NCBI GenBank assembly: GCA_002423305.1
Contig: DIVI01000215.1
Span: 1 to 22,785, forward strand
DNA from: Methylococcus sp. UBA6136
Lineage (GTDB): Bacteria; Pseudomonadota; Gammaproteobacteria; Methylococcales; Methylococcaceae
Length of the DNA stretch: 22,785 nucleotides
Reading direction: 5' to 3'
The notes beneath the pieces are model-generated. The model made no database searches, was not told the origin of the DNA, and saw only the letters and a program-made list of their open reading frames with translations. Each line of letters opens with the position of its first letter. Position 1 is the stretch's first letter. The translations under genes and the position numbers were made by a program. This document shows, piece by piece, positions 1-7,724 of the stretch.

Positions 1-875
1 AGGGCGACCTTGCCGGCAAGTGTGGGGACTTCTACCTCACCACCCAGGCAAGCCTTCGGGAAGCTGATGGGGACTTCGCAATAGAGATTGGCACCATCGC
101 GAGTAAAGATCGCATGATCTTTGACGTTGACCTGAACGTACAGGTCGCCAGCGGGTGCGCCCGACTCACCGGCTTCGCCCTCGCCAGACAACCGAATGCG
201 GTCGCCGGTGTCGACGCCGGCCGGCACCTTGACGGACAGCGTCTTGGTGTCCTGGACGCGTCCCTGTCCATGACAGGACTTGCAGGGATCCTTGATTTGC
301 TTGCCGGACCCGCGGCAGGTGGGGCAGGTTTGCTGCACAGCAAAAAAGCCCTGCTGCATGCGGACGGCACCATGGCCATGACAGGTGGGACAGGTTGTGA
401 CCGACGACCCCTTGTTGGCGCCCGATCCATCACAGCTCTTGCAGTTGATGAGGGTTGGAATCTGAATCTTTACCTCAGTCCCGGCGACCGCCTCCTCCAG
501 CGTGATTTCAAGGTTGTAACGCAAGTCTGAACCGCGTTGTGGCCCCCCGCGACCGCGCGATCCGCCACCGCCGAAGATGTCGCCAAACACATCGCCGAAG
601 ATGTCACTGAAATTGCCGCCGCCAAAGCCCTGGCCCCCGCCCATCGACGGGTCGACGCCGGCATGGCCGAACTGGTCATAGGCCGAGCGTTTCTTGGGAT
701 CGGAGAGGACGTCGTTCGCCTCCTTGACCCTCTTGAATTGCTCCTCGGCCTCAGGGTTGTCGCGATTCCGGTCAGGGTGATACTTCATCGCCAGACGGCG
801 GAAGCTCTTCTTGATTTCGTCGTCGCTCGCATTGCGGGACACGCCCAGCAGCTGGTAGTAGTCTTCTTTCGCCAT
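1..875 (-). CDS. dnaJ: Chaperone protein DnaJ (Hsp40), C-terminus cut by window edge
   Basis: Co-chaperone that delivers unfolded clients to DnaK and stimulates its ATPase. The minus-strand reading opens at the ATG at 875 and stays open to the left edge, giving about 291 of the usual ~375 residues. Visible in order: a J domain starting MAKEDYYQLLGV with the HPD motif, a Gly/Phe-rich linker (GGGQGFGGGNF and following), four CxxCxGxG zinc repeats (CKSCDGSG, CPTCHGHG, CPTCRGSG, CKSCHGQG) and the start of the C-terminal substrate-binding domain. It is the last visible gene of hrcA-grpE-dnaK-dnaJ, 99 bases after dnaK. No clear Shine-Dalgarno lies before the start; a GC-rich hairpin ends 10 bases upstream, so its output may differ from that of dnaK. 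The intact zinc domain separates it from CbpA-type J proteins. Confidence 0.96.
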   Translation of the reverse strand, partial: MAKEDYYQLLGVSRNASDDEIKKSFRRLAMKYHPDRNRDNPEAEEQFKRVKEANDVLSDPKKRSAYDQFGHAGVDPSMGGGQGFGGGNFSDIFGDVFGDIFGGGGSRGRGGPQRGSDLRYNLEITLEEAVAGTEVKIQIPTLINCKSCDGSGANKGSSVTTCPTCHGHGAVRMQQGFFAVQQTCPTCRGSGKQIKDPCKSCHGQGRVQDTKTLSVKVPAGVDTGDRIRLSGEGEAGESGAPAGDLYVQVNVKDHAIFTRDGANLYCEVPISFPKACLGGEVEVPTLAGKVA

Positions 876-885
876 AACGCAAAAT

Positions 886-904
886 GCCGCGTCAGAGTCG
901 CGGC
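886..904 (-). terminator. Terminator- or attenuator-like hairpin just before dnaJ
   Basis: Read on the minus strand, GCCGCG and CGCGGC form a perfect 6-bp stem around the 7-base loop ACTCTGA, followed at once by ATTTT. It ends 10 bases before the dnaJ ATG. The T tract is short, so a partial terminator, an mRNA stabiliser or an RNase processing site is more likely than full termination, because dnaJ must be expressed from this operon. The structure is seen; the function is inferred. Confidence 0.45.
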
Positions 905-926
905 TTGGGAAATCGGTTGGTGGGGT

Positions 927-950
927 GGGGGCAGGTGGAATCCCGCCCCC
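927..950 (-). other. GC-rich hairpin downstream of dnaK
   Basis: GGGGGC(A)GG at 927-935 pairs with CCGCCCCC at 943-950 around a 7-base loop: 8 GC pairs with one bulged base. It lies 24 bases past the dnaK stop on the minus strand and has no T tract. It could block 3' exonucleases and stabilise the dnaK message. It sits in tandem with the hairpin at 886-904. Confidence 0.4.
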
Positions 951-974
951 GGTGATCGTGCCGCGAGGGAACGA

Positions 975-2906
<1,932 letters not shown>

Positions 2907-2960
2907 TTATTTCTCCGGGTAAAACGTTGGAAATCTGGGGTTCAAATCAAACTGGGTTGG

Positions 2961-2988
2961 ATATGGGGGGCCTCAATCTCATTTCAAG
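2961..2988 (-). promoter_or_regulatory. Sigma-32 heat-shock promoter for dnaK(-dnaJ)
   Basis: On the minus strand the -35 element CTTGAA(A) spans 2988-2983 and the -10 element CCCCATAT spans 2968-2961, with a 14-base spacer. Both match the enterobacterial RpoH consensus (CTTGAAA, CCCCATnT) and the spacer equals that of E. coli dnaK P1. The predicted start near 2954 leaves a leader of about 48 bases before the dnaK ATG. The motif is seen directly; activity is inferred. Confidence 0.82.
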
Positions 2989-3015
2989 CGGACGGGGCAG
3001 GACCCTCACCCTTGA

Positions 3016-3579
3016 TCAGCTGATGCCCTGAGCAACGACCACCATGGCCGGTCGGAGCAGGCGGTCATTGAGCAGATAGCCTTTCTGGTACACCTTGATC
3101 ACCGTATTGGGTTCTGCTTCGTCGGTGGGTTGAGTGGCCATGGCCTGATGCAACTCGGGGTTGAATTTCTCACCCTCGGGATCGATGGGCGTCACGTTGA
3201 ATTTTTCCAGGCTTGCCAGGAGTTGCTTGAGGGTTAGTTCCATACCCTCGCGCAATTTCTGCACGTCGGGGTTGTCGCCGGTTTCAACGCTCAGTCCGAG
3301 TTCCAGGCTGTCGGCCACGGGCAACAGCTCGCGTGCAAACTTTTCGAGCCCGAATTTATGGGCGTTCTGCAAGTCCTTTTCGGAACGGCGTTTGAGGTTC
3401 TCCAGTTCTGCCTGGGTACGGATGAATTTGTCCCAGTTTTCCTCGGCCAGTCTGGTGGCATTGGCCAGTTCCCCGGCCAATTGATCCGATGGTGCCGGGT
3501 TTGTATCTTCTGCCGTCTGGAATTCCAGTTCTTCGCTGTTCAATTCGGCTTCTTCAGGCAAAATATCTTCATGGCTCAT
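3016..3579 (-). CDS. grpE: Nucleotide exchange factor GrpE
   Basis: Homodimeric factor that releases ADP from DnaK and so resets the chaperone cycle; its helices also act as a heat sensor in the family. It has 187 residues (E. coli 197). An acidic, disordered N-terminus (about residues 1-35) leads into a long coiled coil with the typical NLKRRSEKDLQNAHKFGLEKF stretch, then a C-terminal beta domain (YQKGYLLNDRLLRPAMVVVA), which is the family signature. It lies between hrcA and dnaK in the same direction. The ATG at 3579 has GGAG nine bases upstream, but that GGAG can pair with CTCC just before the start, so initiation may be partly masked. No strong promoter of its own is seen in the 81-base gap after hrcA. 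Confidence 0.98.
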   Translation of the reverse strand: MSHEDILPEEAELNSEELEFQTAEDTNPAPSDQLAGELANATRLAEENWDKFIRTQAELENLKRRSEKDLQNAHKFGLEKFARELLPVADSLELGLSVETGDNPDVQKLREGMELTLKQLLASLEKFNVTPIDPEGEKFNPELHQAMATQPTDEAEPNTVIKVYQKGYLLNDRLLRPAMVVVAQGIS

Positions 3580-3660
3580 GAGGAGCGGCTCCGTTCTAAG
3601 GGATGGGTTTCAGGTTGGTAACCGCCCGACTTCCGGGATTCGCGGGCAGTCTTGAGGAAT

Positions 3661-4719
3661 TCAAGTTGGGGGCAGAGATTTGTGATTCAAGGCTGCTCCA
3701 ACGAGTTTTGCCGTCAGATCGACCAGCGGAATGACTCGCTCGTACTCCATGCGGGTGGGCCCAATGACGCCCAGAACGCCCGCCACGCGGTCATTGATCG
3801 AGTAGGCGGAAGTCACTAGGCTGCAGTGGCCTAGGGCCTGGTGGCCGGATTCTTCGCCGATAAAAATCTTGACCCCCGGCGATTCGATGCACCGATCCAG
3901 CAGTTGCGCCATCTCTTCCTTCTGATGCAGCGTCTCGAACAGGGGGCGGAATTGCTCCATGTTGGCGAGTTCCGAGAAATCCATCAGGTTGATTTCTCCC
4001 GTGACGAAGAGCGGCTTGCGACGCTTTTTCGGCTCTTCCAGCGCCAGCTCGGTGAGCGCGGCCGCATCGATGATTTCTTGGCTGAGACGCTCGCGCGTTT
4101 CCCTGACCTCGCGCAACAGGACTTCGCGGACTCGGGCGATGTCATTGCCGGCATAACGTTGGTTGAGGAAGGTTGCGGCGGCCTGCAGTTCCGAATGAGA
4201 GTAGTTGCGGGGCGTGTGAATGATCTTGTTGTGGATTTCCTGTTGGCTTGAAATCAGGATCACCAGCAGCCGACGTTCCGATAATGGTAAAAACTCGATG
4301 TGGCTAAAAATATTTGTTTCACGTTTGGGCAGCGTGACGACCCCGGCCATGTGGGTCACTTCGGACAGCAGCCGCGATGCGGTTTCCAGAAGCTCCCCCG
4401 GGGATTCGGGGTCATCGAGATCATCGCGGATCTGCCGTATCACATCCTGCTGGAGTGGCTTGACCGTGAGTAGGGTGTCGATGAACAGGCGATAGCCCGA
4501 GACTGTGGGCATGCGGCCTGCCGAGGTATGCGGCGAGGTGATCAGTCCCAGCTCTTCCAGGTCGGCCATCACGTTGCGAATGGTGGCCGGGCTCAGGTTG
4601 AGTCCTGCGTCCCGCGACAGTGAGCGCGATCCCACCGGTTGACCTTCGTTAATGTACCGCTCCACCAGGACCTTGAGCAGGTGCTGTGCGCGTTCGGTCA
4701 ATTGCGGGGGGGTTGGCAC
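3661..4719 (-). CDS. hrcA: Heat-inducible transcription repressor HrcA
   Basis: Dimeric repressor that binds CIRCE and is kept active by GroEL in characterised systems. The N-terminal winged helix is clear (LLKVLVERYI, GQPVGSRSLSRDAGLNLSPA, TIRNVMADLEELG), followed by GAF-like and dimerisation regions ending in the conserved GVLGVIGPTRMEYERVIPLV. The longest reading begins with ATG at 4779 (372 residues), but that codon lies between the -35 and -10 boxes and upstream of CIRCE, so it cannot be on the transcript from that promoter. The GTG at 4719 gives 352 residues, close to the family's usual ~345, and puts CIRCE in the leader; I prefer it although it has no good Shine-Dalgarno. A TTG at 4701 is also possible. 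First gene of the operon and divergent from nadK. Confidence 0.95.
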   Translation of the reverse strand: MPTPPQLTERAQHLLKVLVERYINEGQPVGSRSLSRDAGLNLSPATIRNVMADLEELGLITSPHTSAGRMPTVSGYRLFIDTLLTVKPLQQDVIRQIRDDLDDPESPGELLETASRLLSEVTHMAGVVTLPKRETNIFSHIEFLPLSERRLLVILISSQQEIHNKIIHTPRNYSHSELQAAATFLNQRYAGNDIARVREVLLREVRETRERLSQEIIDAAALTELALEEPKKRRKPLFVTGEINLMDFSELANMEQFRPLFETLHQKEEMAQLLDRCIESPGVKIFIGEESGHQALGHCSLVTSAYSINDRVAGVLGVIGPTRMEYERVIPLVDLTAKLVGAALNHKSLPPT

Positions 4720-4742
4720 AGAGTTCTGGGTTGGAAAGCGGA

Positions 4743-4769
4743 TTAGCACTCTGAAGTGAAGAGTGCCAG
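4743..4769. promoter_or_regulatory. CIRCE operator (HrcA binding site)
   Basis: TTAGCACTC (4743-4751), a 9-base spacer and GAGTGCCAG (4761-4769). The known consensus is TTAGCACTC-N9-GAGTGCTAA: the left arm is perfect and the right arm matches 7 of 9. It covers the expected transcription start of the minus-strand promoter just beside it, the standard position for autorepression of the hrcA operon. Confidence 0.9.
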
Positions 4770-4798
4770 AAACTAGCAATCCCTGGATTAAGTGTCAA
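4770..4798 (-). promoter_or_regulatory. Sigma-70-type promoter of the hrcA operon
   Basis: On the minus strand a perfect TTGACA (4798-4793) is followed after exactly 17 bases by TAGTTT (4775-4770), a weak -10. The expected start, near 4763, falls inside CIRCE. The perfect -35, ideal spacing and operator position together make the call good despite the poor -10. Confidence 0.7.
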
Positions 4799-4854
4799 GA
4801 ACTTCATGACATAATCATCCCTGTCTATCGCTTCGTCGCAATCCTCCATGCCGC

Positions 4855-4885
4855 TTGCCCGGAGTTTAGATCTAGCCGATAAAAT
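4855..4885 (+). promoter_or_regulatory. Possible promoter for nadK-recN
   Basis: TTGCCC (4855-4860) and TAAAAT (4880-4885) are separated by 19 bases in the hrcA/nadK divergent spacer. The -10 matches 5 of 6 but the spacing is long and the -35 only partial. Some promoter must lie here because nadK is the first gene of its strand; this is the best candidate by eye. No LexA-like box is seen for recN. Confidence 0.28.
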
Positions 4886-4954
4886 ACCTGGTTTGGCAAG
4901 GTGTTTGGTGTCGTCTGACTTGCTCGATCCCAATCCATTTCTATTTTGAGCTTC

Positions 4955-5845
4955 ATGCGAACAGCCGTGAAATTTGGTGTGGCCGCCTTGATCGGCAAAT
5001 CGGACGCGGAGCGAATAGCGGAGACGCTGACGGAACTCCGTGAGCATCTGGTCAGTCGCGGCCTGAGGGTGATCGTCGAGACGGCTTCCGTGCCTTTTGT
5101 CAGGGGTGCGACACCGGAGTCAGGGTCCTTGGCAGAACTCGGTGAGTGCTGCGATTTCGCGGTGGTGGTGGGCGGAGACGGTACGTTATTGTCCGCTGCT
5201 CGTGGCTTGGCCGCCTACGATATTCCGCTGATCGGGGTCAATCTCGGGCGTCTGGGCTTTTTGGTGGATATTTCTCCTGGGGACATCGCTACCCATCTCG
5301 ACGATGTGCTCGAGGGGCGTTACAGCGAAGAGGAACGCTTCATTCTTGGGGCTCGCATCATCCGGCATGGCGAGGTGATCTATCGCCAGTCCGCCATCAA
5401 TGATGTGGTGGTGCATCGGTCCAATGCCACGAGCATGATGGAGATCGTGACCCATATCGATGGGGTGTTCCTGAATTCACAGCGTTCTGACGGGCTGATT
5501 GTGTCGACGCCAACGGGGTCCACGGCTTATGCCCTTTCTGCAGGTGGCCCGATTCTATCCCCGACGCTTAGCGCGATTGTCCTTGCTCCCATCAATCCGC
5601 ATGCGCTGACCAACCGGCCCATCGTCGTGGGGGGCGAGAGTGTGGTGGGGATTTCCTTCAGGTCCAGCAAACAATTTGGCGCCCAGCTGGTGTGTGACAA
5701 TGTTTCCAGCCCTGATCTGGAGATTGACGATCTTGTCGAAATTCGGAAGGAACCCAAACCTTTCCGGCTCCTGCACCCGCTGGGTTATGACTTTTTTGAG
5801 ATTCTCCGAGCCAAACTCAACTGGAGTTCGGGATACCGCGCTTAA
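4955..5845 (+). CDS. nadK: NAD kinase
   Basis: Phosphorylates NAD+ at the 2' position of the adenosine ribose to make NADP+, in the cytoplasm. The hallmark GGDGT is at residues 73-77 (counted from the ATG at 4955), followed by NLGRLGFL, the NDVVVH motif and TPTGSTAYALSAGGPI, all NAD-binding signatures of this family. It has 296 residues, matching bacterial NadK (about 290-300). A TTG three codons upstream (4946) could also start it, but ATG 4955 agrees better with the family N-terminus; a weak GAG at 4948-4950 precedes it. Its stop is only 3 bases from recN, so the two are co-transcribed and probably translationally coupled. Transcription is divergent from hrcA. Confidence 0.97.
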   Translation: MRTAVKFGVAALIGKSDAERIAETLTELREHLVSRGLRVIVETASVPFVRGATPESGSLAELGECCDFAVVVGGDGTLLSAARGLAAYDIPLIGVNLGRLGFLVDISPGDIATHLDDVLEGRYSEEERFILGARIIRHGEVIYRQSAINDVVVHRSNATSMMEIVTHIDGVFLNSQRSDGLIVSTPTGSTAYALSAGGPILSPTLSAIVLAPINPHALTNRPIVVGGESVVGISFRSSKQFGAQLVCDNVSSPDLEIDDLVEIRKEPKPFRLLHPLGYDFFEILRAKLNWSSGYRA

Positions 5846-5848
5846 ACC

Positions 5849-7540
5849 ATGTTGATTCATCTGGATATACGCGATCTGGCCGTCGTCGCATCGCTCAATC
5901 TTTCCTTCAAGTCAGGATTGTCCGTTCTGACCGGCGAGACCGGTGCGGGCAAGTCCATCCTGTTGACGGCGCTGGGCCTGGCCCTTGGGGATCGGGCGGA
6001 TTCCGCTTTCATCCGCCCCGGGGCGCAGAAGGCCGAGATCAATCTGACATTCGATTTAAGCGACAGCCCGCAGGCCAGGGTCTGGCTGGAACAGCAGGAA
6101 CTCGCCGACGGGGAAGAATGTCTGGTGCGCCGGGTTATCGGGGTGGACGGGCGTTCCCGCGCCTTTGTCAATGGAAGCCCGGTAACTCTTCAGTCTCTGC
6201 AGGAACTCGGACAGGGTCTGGTTGAAATTCATGGTCAGCATGCCCATGTCCAGCTGACGAAGTCGACAGAGCAGCGCAGCATTCTGGATGCCTCTGCGGG
6301 CAATGGCGAACTGCTCTCGCAAACGGATGCCATTTACCGGCGTTGGCGGCACTTGACCGATGAGCTGAATCAACTCACCGCTCACGCCTCCGATCGAGTG
6401 GCCCGACTGGACTTGCTGCAGTTTCAAGTAGAAGAGCTCGAACAGCAGGATATTGGTGCCCTCAACTATGCGGACCTAGTGGAGGCGCATACCCGACAGG
6501 CCAATGTGGACAGGATTCTTGAGGTCGGGCAAGCCGAACTGAACAGTCTGTACGAGGACGAGGCTAATTCGGTGAGCGCGCGTCTTGCTCATGCCGTACA
6601 TGCCTTGTCCGACCTAAGCCGGTTGGCACCGGAATTCGGCGAAACGGTGAGTCTGCTTGAGGAGGCCCAGCTTCAGGTCAAGGAAGCATCGCTGCAACTG
6701 CGTCGCGAACTGGAGCGCCAGGAGGCGGACCCCAACGCCCTAGCTGTGCTGGAACAACGCTTGGCGGATGTGCATCGGCTCGCGCGCAAGCACCAGATCC
6801 GGCCGGAGGAGTTGCCGGAACATTTCAATGGCTTGCAAGGCGAGCTCACCTCACTGCAGGGGGGTGCCGAGAGTACCGAGACGCTTCGCCTTGAGTTGGA
6901 GCAGATTCGGGAAGACTACAGACGGCTGGCGGCGCAACTATCGAATCGCCGACAGTTTGCTGCAAAGCAGCTGGAAGCCAAGATTTCGGAAATCATCCGC
7001 GAACTGGGCATGCCGCAGGGGCAATTCCGGATTTCCGTCCAGACGGATGCCGACAAGGAGCCCGCCGCCTTCGGTCAGGATGCAGTAGAGTTTCTGGTGA
7101 GTGCCAATCCCGGTATTCCGCCGCGACCGCTGGCGCGGGTGGCTTCGGGGGGGGAGCTGTCACGCATCAGCCTGGCCATCCAGGTGGCTGCTACGGAAGG
7201 CAAGAGTGTCCCTACCCTGATTTTCGACGAGGTCGACAGCGGTATCGGGGGCGGTATCGCGGAGGTGGTGGGGCAGAAATTGCGGCTGCTGGGGGGGGAT
7301 CGGCAGATTTTCTGCGTGACCCATCTGCCGCAGGTGTCGGTGCAAGGCCATCATCACATGCTGGTCGAAAAGAAGACCCGGAGTGAGGAGACTCAATCGC
7401 AAGTTCGAGAAATCGACGGTGCAGAGCGAACGGCGGAAATCGCCCGAATGCTGGGGGGCGTTGTCATGACGGAGCAAACGCTGGCGCATGCCGAGGAGAT
7501 GTTGGCGATGGCGGCCGGGGGTCGTTCGGGGCCAGTCTGA
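5849..7540 (+). CDS. recN: DNA repair protein RecN (SMC-like ATPase)
   Basis: SMC-like ATPase acting early in double-strand-break repair by recombination, on the nucleoid. It has 563 residues (E. coli 553). The Walker A GETGAGKS is at 29-36, a long charged coiled coil fills the middle (about 150-370), the ABC signature SGGELS is at 433-438 and Walker B LIFDE at 457-461, followed by the D-loop region VDSGIGGG and the conserved THLPQV. It starts 3 bases after the nadK stop without its own clear ribosome site. Two runs of eight G (7147-7154, 7291-7298) lie in the C-terminal ATPase half; the frame is intact. In many proteobacteria recN is followed by fur or bamE; here ftsH comes next. Confidence 0.97.
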   Translation: MLIHLDIRDLAVVASLNLSFKSGLSVLTGETGAGKSILLTALGLALGDRADSAFIRPGAQKAEINLTFDLSDSPQARVWLEQQELADGEECLVRRVIGVDGRSRAFVNGSPVTLQSLQELGQGLVEIHGQHAHVQLTKSTEQRSILDASAGNGELLSQTDAIYRRWRHLTDELNQLTAHASDRVARLDLLQFQVEELEQQDIGALNYADLVEAHTRQANVDRILEVGQAELNSLYEDEANSVSARLAHAVHALSDLSRLAPEFGETVSLLEEAQLQVKEASLQLRRELERQEADPNALAVLEQRLADVHRLARKHQIRPEELPEHFNGLQGELTSLQGGAESTETLRLELEQIREDYRRLAAQLSNRRQFAAKQLEAKISEIIRELGMPQGQFRISVQTDADKEPAAFGQDAVEFLVSANPGIPPRPLARVASGGELSRISLAIQVAATEGKSVPTLIFDEVDSGIGGGIAEVVGQKLRLLGGDRQIFCVTHLPQVSVQGHHHMLVEKKTRSEETQSQVREIDGAERTAEIARMLGGVVMTEQTLAHAEEMLAMAAGGRSGPV

Positions 7541-7637
7541 CGGTATTGGAATTCGATCCGGATTGTCCAGGGCCTAACGCACTGAGAAACATTGATTTAT
7601 TGCCTGATAAGCTTTCGGGCGTCCTGCGGCGACCGCC

Positions 7638-7665
7638 CTTCAAGCAAGGGGGCTGGGCGCCATCT
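7638..7665 (+). promoter_or_regulatory. Candidate sigma-32 promoter for ftsH
   Basis: CTTCAA (7638-7643), 14 bases, CGCCATCT (7658-7665): each box has one mismatch to the RpoH consensus CTTGAA / CCCCATnT, with the same spacer as the dnaK promoter in this window. The predicted start near 7672 leaves a ~50-base leader with a GGAACC/GGTTCC hairpin (7691-7707) before the GAGGA ribosome site. E. coli ftsH is a known sigma-32 gene, which supports the reading. Confidence 0.45.
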
Positions 7666-7724
7666 GATAGTATTGCGTCCCTATTTATCGGGAACCGTCC
7701 AGGTTCCAGTGAGGAAAAGATATC

